In this document: in pieces, positions 21,356-36,300 of the stretch | Layout of the letters: every line of letters begins with the position of its first letter | Position numbering within the stretch: position 1 is the stretch's first letter | NCBI GenBank assembly: GCA_903813345.2 | Contig: CAIIXF020000009.1 | Location: forward strand, 3,968,001-4,032,000 | DNA length: 64,000 nt | Direction of reading: 5' to 3' | Source of the DNA: Owenia fusiformis | Taxonomy: Eukaryota > Annelida > Polychaeta > Sabellida > Oweniidae | Notes under the pieces: generated by a model | The model's input: the letters and a program-made list of their open reading frames with translations, nothing else | Databases searched by the model: none | Told to the model about the DNA's origin: nothing | Program-made: the position numbers and the translations under genes

Positions 21356-24300
21356 CTAATAGGGCGTAAACCGTTGGTACGCTCCTCGATACACGGCAGC
21401 CTGAAATATCAAGAAACCAACATTATTCATTATAATCTTGAAAATTCATAAAATGTGACACATAAATGACTATTACACTTGTTGGCAAATTTCTGAAGGT
21501 TGTTTTAAAGCTGGGTCAATGTTTGAAAGATTATCAACAAAATTAGAATTTGTTAAATCTTATATAAACAATGTTAATTGACATAAAATATAGTTATTAT
21601 CAAATGGATGAATTTATTGGGTTATACTTTCTAGTTCTAGCTTGAAATCTCCTAATAAGATAAGAAAATCTTGCTCTCCGAAAGTCTAAATCCAAAACTT
21701 TATCGAACAAAAATGAATTAAAATAAAAAATATTGTCGTAACACAAAAAGTGAATCAAGAAAGAATTAATATAAAACATTAACTCAATGTGTTATAATGT
21801 AACTGATCCAAAACAATAGGAACAATAAATAATAATTCTTATATTCTGAAAATTTATCTCTATACCTTCTAGAATTTATGAGTAATACGTCTAGTCTGAA
21901 AGTGATATAAGAAAATGAAATTCCAATATTGATCAAATGGCACGGTAATAATCATAAGGGAAGTCTGACTCAAAACCGTTTTTATTTGAGTAAAATTTGA
22001 GCATCATGAATGATTTGATAAGTGTGGATTGTTAAATTGATGTCTACTTCAAATATGAACGATTAATAGGACTGACAAAAATACGAGTGAATCTTCATTA
22101 AATGTCTCTTACCAATATTCCCTGACAATTTTCAATAGAATTTTGGTAAAGGAATTACAAGAACTCACAAGCTTGCAAAATGTCCAAGTTAATGAAACTT
22201 CTTGAACACAGTTGTTCCAACTGACACATATTCATATTGCTTTATGGAAGCACATCTAAAGAATATAGAAAAATATAATATAATGACCTTTACCCCATAA
22301 CCAGCTACAGGGCCTATACTGTGTCCTATGTAGGGATCTGAAGTGTATGCTGCAGTGACTGGATCACGGCCATACGCACTGTAATAAAAATATGAATACG
22401 CGTGTGAATATAGTTCCCTTGATTAAGTAGTGTGGCACCATATATACAACTGTTGGAGAAAACATGATGTGATTTTCAAAATGGCGGTGGATCGTAATGA
22501 CGTATTATCTTCAAGGACGATCAGGAAATTCATGCCATGCAGACATTGCACAAGATGTAACAACACGTCATTCGATCCACCGTGACATGTTGCGATGATC
22601 AGCAACTTGGCTTTCAAGATTGAAGGACAGTTATATATATAGAGCGACACCTTTTGTTGAACTACAGTACTTCATGCCATGGCTGCACAACATTCGGGCT
22701 TTGGGGGTGGTGGGAGGGGGTAAATGAGATCGGCGGGATTAATAGGGGTGAAGCATTATGAACTAAATTACTGAAAATACAAGCATTCTCCAACTAAGCA
22801 TACAAGTGATAAATTACGTGGTGCAAATTCATGCAACGTTTGTTTTAATTCCCATGCGTTTACCACATTCATTAATAATTTGAAAATACGATGCGACTTA
22901 GCTCACAGATAAGGCATTCATCTAAACTAGTGTACAGCATTCTCAATTGACTCAAATTAATCATTTTAACACAATAAACATTCATTTTTATTAATCAATT
23001 AAAGAGTGCTTTGATTCTTGCACATGCAATCAATACGTGTTATAATCTCCTCAATTCTTCATATTAAATTGATATTAATTTACTATAGATGGAAGAGAAT
23101 CGAAGGGCTGTTAAGGTTATAAAGGTCATAGGTGATACAGTAACCCCAGCTTATATGAACAAATGTAGGTCTCACAAAATGAGTTAGTAGAAATGAAACA
23201 CATGACAAAAATAAACAGGAAAACATAGTGTTAGTGTACTATAGAAGAAAAAGTATCCTGATAAAAATTGACCAAGAAAGGATAAAGATTGAAGACGAAA
23301 TGATAAACAGAAAAGATACCAACAAAACACCACCTGCAATGTTACTTCAACAGGTGGCGCTAGTAGTGGTAAGGTGATAATATTAAAGATGGATTTGGAA
23401 CAAAATGAACGTATATAGGAAATAAACGGGGCCAAAACTATAACACGGTAGTGTGCAATGCCGCAAAAACCAACACAACTCTGTTGATCTGGGGGTGTCA
23501 GTACCTTTGTAACCCAACAGCCATTCTGGACGTGTCAGTTTGATTTTTCACATACCCTGCAGTTGCTGCGGCCGCGTAAGTGGCAGCATTAGCCACCGTG
23601 GGAATAGCTGCGTAACGGGTGGCCGTAGCATATCCGGCGGCATAAGGCTAAAGGGAAAGAGATTAAACCACATGTAAACGGAATGTTACTAAACCACAGC
23701 CAACATAAAGTGCTAGGTCCAACGGTCACCTACGCCGTGTATTGCATGCTAGCAATGACCGTGGAATGATGTATACCCTCTAACCCTTGGTATGTTAGTG
23801 CAAGCGGATTAGAAGCCCTGGAGCTGACTGACTGATTCAGCCATAAGTCCTAAAAAAGGTTCTATCAAATGAAAAAAAGGTGCATATCCACAGCATATAC
23901 GGTCGAGACATCAAGATTCCGGGATGATGCTGTAATACACAACACAAAGTCATTCACAATACATCAGTACAGTATAAAATGGCAACATGCTTGGCATATG
24001 GAAAATCATACGGCAAATGGTATACATGTATTATCATATGGCAAATGATGCAAAATGGGTAAATATTCTTTATGAGTAAATGTCGATGGCACAACTCCCC
24101 ATGGAAATTGTTGGATTTATCAATATGCATGATCTTAATCTAGGGATTATCTACTAATCCAACAGTTGATTATCCCTTATCCACTCCATTTGCATGTGTC
24201 AACAAAAATCTGATCAATCAACAGAATTTAAATCATACATGTTTGATAATTCCTCCATTTAAAAAAATGAAAAATTACCAGTGCCAAAGTGTCATTCACA

Positions 24301-27300
24301 TTTATGGGTCATGATATCGTCAATAAAAAAGCAGGACTGACTAAGCATCAAGAGATCCAGAGCCAATTAGTTTCAAACTTGTATCGGAAATAACATAACT
24401 GGCTCTGTGTAATTTTGACCAGAAGATGTGACGTCCCAGTAACGCACCCTGAATTGAAGCCATAATGGTATCCCAGCATTCTATGATTACCCATGATTAG
24501 TATGTTTCAAAAGTACTGTCCAAGCGAAGCATGTTGCCATAGTAACAGTAAATATGGGGTTTAATTCCATTCAATTGATCCATCTCTATATGTAAAAAGC
24601 CATTCTGATTGTGGTTAAATAAGGCATAAAGAGACTAAGGACACAATAGCTTTATATCACATCTATTTCAACTGATTACAAATTAATCTATGAATAAATA
24701 ATTAAATAAGGGGCTTCAAAAATCTCAATTATACGCAAAATTGGTTTTATTCTGGTATGCAAATACTCTTATTAATCAAGTATGAATTTAGTAAATATAA
24801 AGTACTGTAATCCATAATATTTGTGTTATACCAGTAAAGAACTAGTTGAACACACACAAAGTACTAAATAACAATTTTCAAAGGAATGAAGTACCAAATA
24901 ATTATCAATTCAGTACCAAACAAGTGGGATTAAGTACCAAATAAGGGGAAATTCAGTTCAAATTATTGATGTGAATTGAAAGCTATTGTGCCTCAATTAA
25001 ACCTGTCCACACTTAGAAACGACTACATCAACATTGGCCGCCAATTCTCCCATGCCTTGAGAAGAAAACTCATTCAAAAACATTATTATTAGACATCCAT
25101 ATCACTATTATACACAGTTACAACATCAAATATGAAAAAATAGCTGCGAATTTGCCAATTCTAATACGAAAAATGCTTATGTATGCTACAAGGTATGTTT
25201 TTTGTTTACTTGTAAGATGTATGCAATTTACCATAGACCAATGCAGAGATGGCTGAGACAATAATTTACAACTTCTCTTCTGGAGACAATAAAGCTGGAC
25301 ACAATAAGTAGTTTTAATAATAACACTTTACATGTGTAATATTGTAGATTTCAAAATTTGAGATAAAGCAAGCAGTAATATTAAGAATCAAAAATATTCT
25401 TGCATTACTATTTTTTCATTGATTCTGGATAACATATTTGTTGATGAAATACCATTTTGTGTTTTTTAGAAGTTTGAAATTTTTGTCTCTGCCATCAATA
25501 TAAATACATATGAGAAATCTGGAACATAAGAACTGCAAACTTAAAGTGCCTACAGGGTAAGGGGGTAGGAATCTAATGAGTTAAATATGCAATTCTCATA
25601 TCATTTGGCAGCAAAAATTAAGAAATTAAAGTCAAACCATTCTGAATTTTGCAGTGATAAATGCACCGAGGGGGCACAAAGGGCAAGATATCCCAAATGC
25701 ACATTTTCCATCAAAAATCCCAAAAATGTTTAGGCGACATTCCAGGGTTAAAAAGATTCGTACAAGATCACAAAATCCCACGATTCATTTTAATAACACC
25801 CCAGTTAAGTTATTTTATAAAGCAAAATCACAAGAACATTGCATGAAATCGTTTTCTCAAAAAATACACCCCACTCATGTTTCACCTTCCCAGTCACCAA
25901 TATTAAAAAAGTTTAAATAAAAAATGGATTAAAATCAAGCCAGTCAAATATTATCAATTCTAATAACATGTGTTACCCCATTAATATTCTAAGATTCACT
26001 TTAAGCGATATTCGCATCATCAATGATTTATTTTTCGGAATAGTTCGAGATGATCGAACAGACATCAAAGTACATCTTAGCTTCTTAGGGTCAATATTTG
26101 AAAACATCTGACCCCAAGAATCAACAGAATCCAGAATCGTCTCGACGAGAAAAATATTATTTCTCACGAAATTTCATAACTTCTCAACAAAACTAAACAC
26201 TGAATTTATATATTTTTTACAACTCTGGAAAACGTAAAATTCAATCTTGGATTCTGTTGCATTATGGGAGCTAGCTAGGTTAAGACCTTTCTTTATACGC
26301 AATCCGTCACTCATCAAATCCTTGTTCTGCCTGTGACAATTCATTAAAACCAAAAAGCCCAATTCAATGGAACATACTGGCTATTAAGATTCAAAGTGGA
26401 AAATCTAGAGAGCAATAATAGCCCATTAGAGTCGAACTTGCAAAACTAATCATCAGGATTATTCATGAAATGCATGAGATTGGAAACTGAAGTGTACCTC
26501 AAAAAAGCAATAATCCATGAGTATATTGTCAGTTGTGTGTAATACAGTAAAACCCGTTGAAGTTAAACCTCTTGGTTTCAATAAAGTGTTCCACTTTGGG
26601 AGGTGTTCCACTTATAGAGGTTCAAGTTCAATTAGGGCAACAGGGATAATAACTTAATAAAACATATTTCACTTCTTCTTCTTAAAATAGAGAGCTAACT
26701 TTCAGTTATAAATCCATTTCTCCCATACCAACCCATTTCGTATTTTAGTGACGATTTGATGCAGTGACGAAAAACTAAAGTAAGGTGTGTGTGAGTGAGA
26801 AGTATGTTTACCAGGGTGGGTGTAGTCACTTGCATTTGGTAACGGTCAGCATACGCTGCTAAAAATGGATCTGTGCCCGGATACACACCACCAGTTCTGG
26901 AAAAACAAGCATATTGATAAAATACATTTAACAACATCCAGGTGATTCAATGGATACATGAGTGAATACAAAATATTAATCAAAAATGAAAATAAATCGC
27001 ATATACAGAACTTGCCCAATTAAACCTAAAATTGTGAAATTAAGGCTTAAAATGAATTTATCAAAACTGGGTAGGATTCTGAATATATTGCATTGCAAAA
27101 ATAGCAAAGAAGAATGTTTGATACTGGTGGTTGGTAAGTTAATGATGGCATGTACTGTATAGTGCAATTGCATACATTATAAACTCTACATAGCAGTACA
27201 GACCAGCTACTACCCTTAACTCCCTTATCACTAGCTATAGAATAAAATAAGACCTTTTGGTCATTTTGGAATGTATAACAAATACATTTTGATAATATAA

Positions 27301-30300
27301 AGCTTTCTGATGGTCTATCCCCTTTCTTAAATGCAGATCTGAGGAAACAATCTTTCGCTATATTTTCTAAAGGATCTTATAGATAATGGTCGAGATGAAT
27401 TTGGGGTTTCTTGCTCAAATCAAATCAAAATGCATGGACTGTACTTTCATTCTCATTATTTACTATTTTTACTATCATTTAAGGGACACTGTTCAAGAAT
27501 TATGAAACCTGTGTGTTATTAGACTAGATTACAATTTGACATGTAATTTTCAATAAGATCTTGAGTAAAATATTGGTGGGGGGACTGGGTAGCTGATGTT
27601 TATTCAAGATTACATGATAATGCAATGTCTCAATTGTCTTAACTGTATGATATGGGACTGAGTGGCAACTGGCCTGTATGATGACATAACAATCGTTCAA
27701 CCCACAGGACATTAACCCATGCATGAAGCAATGACCAAAGACACAGAAGAACAACTAAAAACAGAGAATATAGTTTCATAGCAAATTGAGGTGGAGAATG
27801 CAAACAAGTCCATTATTGAAGGTCAAAGTGGAATAATATTGATATTTGAACAAAATGAAATATTATGAAGTAACAGAATAGTATGACATTAACTTGAATT
27901 TTTGGGCAGTAAAGTGAAATTATAAATTCCAAGCAATAGCAAAATATTCATTCATCCAATTGACTATTTTTGTTCACTGGGATATTGGTTGCATGTTCAG
28001 CTGAACTTATTCAATTTGGGTCTATAAAATACTTGTGGGAATACTTTGCAATGATTTATCATATATTAAGGTCTTTATTGAACCAAGTAAAATGACATTG
28101 GGACCTGAGAATATGGATGGTATGCTTCAGTCTACACATTTGCAGTAAATCTACCACTTCTAATAAAATAATTTACTGCTCCGTTGGTTTTAAAACAGAG
28201 AAAATTGCTTTACAAGGAAGTGGGAAAACTCTTTCATTGACTGATAAATATGTTGTTAAATTGTAAATTGATATGATTTGTGATATGTTAGGTTTAGCAA
28301 TATATGTATTCCATTCACCCAAGATTATATTCAAGAAACATAAAAGTTTGTCACTGCCAAAAACCTTTAACATAAAACCAACTGAAAATTTGTTTCATAT
28401 TTCAGAAGGTGTCAATAAAAATGATAATGGCATCTGGAATATTGTATAAGACTTATAAAATAAGACTGTATAAAATATGCTGATATATATCATAATATGT
28501 TGATGTATATTATAATATCTTGGTATGTATCATAATATGTTGGTATATATTACTGGTTAAAGGCAATGCAAACCATTCATGCATACCATACTAATAACCA
28601 AACAATTCAGATCTAAAATAGACCAAGACTTGGAACCTTTTTAGAATTTTGTATTCACTATACAAGGATGAAGCACATATCATGCATATAGGATATGCAG
28701 CAACTATGGATGTATAATGTAATAATCATAGCATGCAGTGTTCCAATCCTAACACCCCTACATTTAAATGCAACATAAAGGGGTGATAGGTCAGAAATTC
28801 AATTTGCAACTAGATAATGGCAACTCCGCGGAGTAGCAAATCCCAACGAACAAAATATCAATTACCGAATTCCAATCAATTATACTCATTACTTTGGTTA
28901 AAATTCAGATTTAAGAATTGCGAATTCCTGCAAAGCAGCCATTTCGAATTTTCTGAGGTACAAATCTGAAAAATAATACCATAATTGTGATCTACTCCAA
29001 AATTCCTTCAATTTGAGTATTATAAAGCCATACGCTGAAGGGATCGAAAAAATTATTGCGAAATCATACATTAGACGGCCATTTTGAATTTTACGAGGCT
29101 CGAATCAGAAAAAAGATACAATATTTGGAATCTACTCTCAATTGCCTTTCATTTGAGTATAATAAAGCTATACTTCAGAAAGATCTAAAAATTATATTTT
29201 TTTCTGTTTTCCTGACCCCCCATACACGGCCCCTGGGGGTCAGGATGAAAAACACGGAATATATGTGAAATAGATAGATGTTGCGAATATACTACCAAAA
29301 TTTCAAACAATAATATTAATTACCGTACTTTGGTTTAGAATGAAAGATTTATGATTTTTGCGAAAAGGTCCCGTCATTTTTAAAGTGGTGGCCATCTTGA
29401 AAAAATCCATTTTGAATTTTCTGAGGTACAAATCTGAAAAATAATACCATAATTGTTATCTACTCCAAAATTCCTTCAATTTGAGTATTATATAGCCATA
29501 CTTTGAAGGGATCGAAAAATGATTGCGAAATCATACATTAGACGGCCATTTTGAATTTTACAAGGCTCGAATGAGAAAAAAGATACAATATTTGCAATCT
29601 ACTCTTAATTGCCTTTCATTTGAGTATAATAAAGCTATACTTCAGAAAGATCTAAAAATTAGCGAAAATTTCTGTTTTCCTGACCCCGATACACGGCCCC
29701 TGGGAGTCAGGATGAAAAACACAGAATATATGTGAAATAGATAGATGTTGCGAATAAACTACCAAAATTTCAAACAATAATATTAATTACTTTGGTTTAG
29801 AATGAAAAATTTATGATTTTTGCGAAAAAGTCCCGTCATTTTTAAAGGGGCGGCCATCTTGAAAAAACTATTCACCAATACACATCTTTCCGCTAAATAT
29901 GAAGAAAACCCGTCTACTAGTATTTGAGTTATCTTCCGGACGGACAGACGGACGGACGGACTGACGGACGGACTGACGGACGAAGGGCTTCACTATATCC
30001 CTACCAAACTTCGTTCGTTGGGATAATTAATTGTATCATACTGTATTGTCTACACACCACAGAAACCCCATAGCCAATTTGTAAAAAAATATTAGAGAAA
30101 AAAAGGTTTCGTTAAGGCTCGGAACATGTGTTTTTGACAAATATGTCAAGAAGGAACCCTTTACTAAAAATGGAAAATTACAAACTTAAGACGAAAACGG
30201 ATATGAAAAAACTTGTAAATTTGCTAAAATGACAGATGAATTGAATAAAGTCATACAGATATTTACACTGTTTAAATTAGATTGGGTGACACAAATTGAC

Positions 30301-33300
30301 CAAATAATAAATATGAAGATGGCAAACCAATGAAACTCAGCAAACATTAATAATGCTACACTTGGTAGTATCATAGATGATAACATAATGCGAAATGGTT
30401 TGACAAAAGCAAATATTCATGAAAATGGCAAAATATTTGCTCTTTATATGAAAAAAATGTTATTGGCCAAGGGGTCTTTGGTGTACGTGTTTGGGCCATA
30501 CCTGTACTGTTGTATCAGTGCATCTGGAAGACCACTGAGACCCATCCTAATATGGAAATAAAGCAAATTCACCATCAAACCCAAATCAAAATGCAAACGT
30601 GTGTGCGCATATTTCTCTCAAATTTTCATGCTGTAAATTGCATCAATATCCAGGTCTCAAAATGAGTAAGACAGTTTTTAGAGAAGCTCAAGCCCTTAAT
30701 TATTCCAACCCTAATATCTGGTAATAGAGAAAAACTATAATCAATTCTTGGAAATACAAAACCAGAAGATGTCACAAAATTAATAAAGAAAAGTAATCCC
30801 AGTCTCATTTCATGGAAAAATCCCTATTCTAAAATGATATTTATTGTTTCGAATTTTGTTATTTTTCAATTTGAGAGAAATATGTATTCTGGATAGGAGT
30901 GAAGCAAAAATTGTGATTAATATAATTTTTATTAACATCAAAACGTGTCTACTTAGTAATACAATGTAGAGGCATGCAAGCTCTCTCTGTGCATGCAAAT
31001 CTTTAATAATTAGAAAATAATTGAAATTTATTCCATGTGTAATTTCTTTTACAAAATATAACTGTCATCATTTTTATAGCAAGTTGAATGCACATAGATA
31101 CCTTGCAAAGTTAACTAATGAATATTTACTAAATTCAATATTAGGCAGAAAATGAAGAAAATTCCACGCCTTTTCAGAAAAATCTTTCAAAAAACATGTT
31201 TTCCCAGCATTCAAACTGATAGCCATGTGACATAATTCAACCAATAAGACTCAAAAGATTTCACAACTTTATGCTGTTATATTGAGTAGTGGAATTTTCC
31301 TTCATCAGTATGGATATCACCAACACCATATATAAGTTGCTCATTTGTTGACATACATGCTAGATACAGATAACCAAAACCAAACATTATCAATAATTAA
31401 AATTTGTGAGAAAAAGCAACTAATAAAGATTCACAAATACATCAAATAGAAATATGGACACATGTTCATACTAGCTTTTAGATACACATTATTCAAAAAG
31501 TAATGGAATGTACATAAAACACCTCAAGGGTAGAATTATATCACAACTGATCAATATATTTTCTATATATAAACCTTTGACATAAGGATCTAATATAACT
31601 AGTATAAATGTGTCCATGACATGCCTTATTTACGCAGTGCAATTATTCAGAAGTTCATTAACCCTTTCCCGACGTGAATATAAGAGGAAAATGTTGGCCC
31701 TGGTGACGGATAAGTAAGAGCAGTTTTTAGGGGAAAACTGAAAATTACCTATGCCCAGGGACCTATACCTTGAATTTTATCACTGAAATACATTTTTTAT
31801 AAAGGACTATCGTATTAGAACAACTTGTCAAAATTTGGTGTAAAAATACTGAATAGAACTGGAGATATTATCATTTCATTGATGTATATAAATAAAAATT
31901 ATGGTGCCAAAAGGAGCCTATAGTCCTGAAAGGTATTACATAATTGGGCTCCATATGGAGCCCATCGTCGTGAAAGGGTTAAGGGAGGCAACATCTTTAA
32001 GAACATCACACCATATCAAAATGATCATGTTTATAATGAAAAATTCATCTTTTAATTGATTATTTTATATATTTCTAAACATGACCATTGTGACATGATA
32101 TCAATAAAATACAAAAAATCTTGGATAGTATACAAAGAAAAATAAAGGTGGCGCTTTTAAGCAAGGTCACCTAACTTACGTGGCATATGGCAAGCCTGTG
32201 GCTGTGGCAAGAGTTGGCCGTATCTGAGCTGCAGGAGTGGCTAACATAGCAGCACCTCGTGCTCTCCCTCTGGTCAATGCTACCCCTCTTAAAGCTGCTG
32301 CTAAAAACGTAAGAATGAAAATATGATTTTTTTTAATGTTTTATAACATTATTCATCTCATACTTGAACATGCTTGAGGTAGATGTATAGAGCAGTTTAG
32401 CAAAGAAGTGTATAGTCAACAACAATCAGAGGACCAATAGAATAGTAAGTGAAATAATCCTAATGTTCCAAACCTCATATTGGGTAAGTTAATTAACTAA
32501 ATGAATAGATATTTTTGGTTTAAATAAACAGTAATGAAAAATTAATTTTAGCTGCGCTTTTTGAGCATTAATGCATGACAAATAAGCAAACTAATGGTCT
32601 TCATGTCTCACTCAAATTAATCAGTGGGGGAAAAATTCAGAAAAAGCTTGTGTCTAATTATTATTTACTTACATTGTAAGTAGTCTCCATTTGGTATGAC
32701 CCCAACACCAACCCCAACCTGGGGGGATGGCACAACTGCTTTCTTGGTCATAACCCTAGCTGTGGCATTATTAACCTACAATATATCATCACATTAGTAC
32801 ACAATGATCAATCCCTAATCAAGGAACTATAGCATTGTGGGAAAACCATATCATGAAAATATGTATGAAAGCCTTTTGAAATTGTCCTTTCTTAACATTC
32901 ACTTTCACAGTTGCATAAATCGATAAGAATTGATATCAAAAGGGACTTTATAATGGTATCTTCTATTTCAAAGGGAAACAAAAAAGGTGTTATTTGAATA
33001 GAATTTCTCTGTTTGCAATGAGGTACTCCGACTTGAATAATAGGAGATTAGAAAAGAAGAAGTCCTCATTATGGTTTTCATTCTATTATTGCTAAGGGCT
33101 TATTCTGGATAATATATTTGTTTTAAGGCTATTATTACCCACAATGCTTTAGTTTCCTAATTAGGATATATTAGATGGCATCGCCAGTATTTCCTGTAAA
33201 AGAAGATGAGATTATAATTTGTACCTTGCTAAGTAGTTCTAAACCAAGTGATTTTTAAAATGCATTGTGTTTAAGTCATTCGTTCTTAGTTATCTTAATA

Positions 33301-36300
33301 ATAAGTGACCTGAAGGATACATGACTTATCTGAGGTTTTATTTTAATGATATAATAGATCACGATTTCTGATATTCCATCTGCCTCTCACGATGTAATTA
33401 TGGCAGTATAAAATGAAAAAATGCATATCAGATATCTTTATTAATTTTGTTTGATGAAAAACGATATAATATATGAGATTCTTAACATGTATGACAATAT
33501 AAGTATCTCTTATTTTTCGTAAAATAAATCTAATCCCAATGCATATTAAAAATATCACTTTTTAAAAATGCTGATAATCCTTATTGAAGTTGAACATAAA
33601 TTGACAAAAACGTAAGGTGAAAAATATTTCTCGATCGATTTACTTTGCAATACCATGCATCATTTATGTCATTCCATTCATTTATTTAAAGAAAAAGATC
33701 AAGGGCAACAATTGCAACAATATAAATCATCAATCAGACTGTACAGGAAGAATATTGATTTGAAACATTGCATAAAACTCAAAACTTCAATTTAACAAAT
33801 TATTGTTTGAGAATAATATTTACATTGAGCATGTAAAACCAAGCAAGTCACTTTACATGGACTTGAAGGGGCCCATTTCTAGAAAATGTCAGGTGTTATG
33901 ATTCTTGAATTTCAATTGCCTTGATGGATGTAACTATAGTAATATCATTAGACAACTTAATTCAGAAATCATGATTCGTGACATTTTCAGGAATTGACCC
34001 CAAGACTGTATTTACATGCTCATTTAGCAAGGTACAGATCATATAAGAAGCATAACTGTAAGATGTAACAATATATGTCAAATACATCAAACCAAAATAT
34101 GAACTTTGAAATTGTTTTCAGAAAACAAAGATTTTGCGATATCCATCCAATTTTCACAATAATAGAAAAAATATTTTCAGAAACACAAAGATTTTGCGAC
34201 ATCCATCCAATTTTCACAATAATAGAAAAAATATTTTCAGAAAAACAAAGATTTTGCGATATCCATCCGATTATAGAAAAAATGGCAAATCGTTGTAAAA
34301 GTGACAAAGTTATGCTTCTTTCTCTATTAATATTACAACACAAAAGTCAGCATGTACTTGCTTGTTCCGTAACTGATATTGTATCCTTATGTTTTTAGCA
34401 AAATACTTTTAACCATAATTTGCACATTATTACGAAAATGCAATTCTATCTATCCCCAAAGCACAGATGATGCTCTTAACAGTTAATTAAGAAGTGATAT
34501 GTGATAACATAAATATATTATCATCATATTGAGAGTTCCGAACAAACAAGTACATACTGGATACAAAACATGTGATACAATTTTTATCTATTTTAAGACT
34601 ATTGTGATAATCATGAAACTTTCTATTAACTTTACGGAGAGGTAGAACTAACACTTAAGACTTGTACCACCAATTATAAATAATCAAGATTTTTAAAAAA
34701 AACTCTTGTCTGGACTGAAATACTCCATTCAATTTAATAACTTCTAGTTATTCTTTTTGTTGTTTTTCCAAAATATCATTGAGAATTTGGTTAACATTGA
34801 GTGAATATCACTTAACTTGAGTAAAATATTCTGTTAAGAGTAATAATGAGTATAGGTCAAAGAGTTTGAATTAGGAAAATGAATTAAACAGGCACCAGTA
34901 TTAGATCATTTTGGAATTCAAATAAATGAACAAGACTAGATAAACTGGAATGTAATGTTAATGCTTAAAATCAAGTAATTCTTCATAACATTTGCTAGCA
35001 TCTGATTGATAAGAATTTCTATGTTCACATATTCCGATTAAGGACATCACAGTTTAATTGTCTGTTTAGTTGAATTTAGTCTGATAAAAAGGAGCAGGTA
35101 TTTCTTATCTTCATCATAACTCTAAGATTGCAAAAAGTTGCAATGTGTTGAGCAGAGATGATCTTGAATGACCAGATAGACACTGCTAAACAGTAAATTA
35201 TTTTGAAAATGCCTTTACTGTATATGAATCTTGAATTCTGACAGTTTCGTTGTGTAATTCTGGCACCGTGATTAGACTACATTTCCATGATTTTGCTTCG
35301 AGAAGATAAAAGGATATTTATAGATTCATGCATTCCAGTTTAACATTTTGATCATTCAAACTTGAATATTTTATTCTTAGATTGTTTTAAATGCTGTCAA
35401 ATTAGAAAAGTTAAGCAGGAATAATATTTTATTCATAGACATATCCATCATTTGATTCCGACTGTTTAGGTGTTTTTCAATATGAAGACAATTCTCCTCA
35501 GGAAAGCAATGCATCAACTTGAGACCTATCAACGGATAAAGCAAGAATAAATAAACTGAAATTGAAAATTAAATTTCCATGAGCCATACAACTCTCAGTT
35601 TGAATTGTTATCTTTGAGTATTCATGCACTCGTGATCACTCGTTTCAGCTGATTTCATACGAATATTGAATAATCCCGTAAGAAATTAGTGAAAGGAATT
35701 TAGTAAAAATAAGGTTTTATTTCTACTTATAATTGAATGCTAATAGATTGAAATGAGAAAAATATATCATTTTGATTAAATAAAAACGATTCACGTCTAT
35801 AAGTGCCTAATTGCGATGATTTCAGAGGCAGTTAAAGTCAAAAGGCTATAATACTAGTGGTATAATGCCATTCTAAATCAAACTGAAGTTCAATTATATT
35901 TCCACAAATATTACATAAAATCACTTTTAGCCCCTAGATATAATCTTCTGCAAGGCATCAGAGAGGAAATGTGTCTAATTTATCTTCATTTCAAGATATA
36001 ATTTTGGATTTTACTTGATGAAAAAACACCATTAGTATAATAACAATGCAAGTAGAATTGGAAATCGGAAATGATCCATTATTTATGATTATTTATAATC
36101 GGTGGATTAACAGACACACCACCGTCTGACTGGAAAAAATAATCGAAAATTTTCATAAATGACTCTTTCTGTAATTAACTTAATGAGCTTCCCATAATTT
36201 TCATAAAATTGAAAATTGAAGCATGGTAATAACTCAAAATTAGTAACCAAAATATTTCTTCACTAATAAGGGCTTTCAGCAGTGGTGTATCCAGAACATT

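Noticed and set aside
25654-25920. 88-aa basic plus-strand ORF
   Set aside because: No recognisable domain, it lies antisense in an RBFOX intron, and the composition looks like background AT-rich sequence.
29056-29735. Two similar 70-aa plus-strand frames
   Set aside because: They come from the duplicated 467-bp core of the pearl-like element; no family similarity or promoter.
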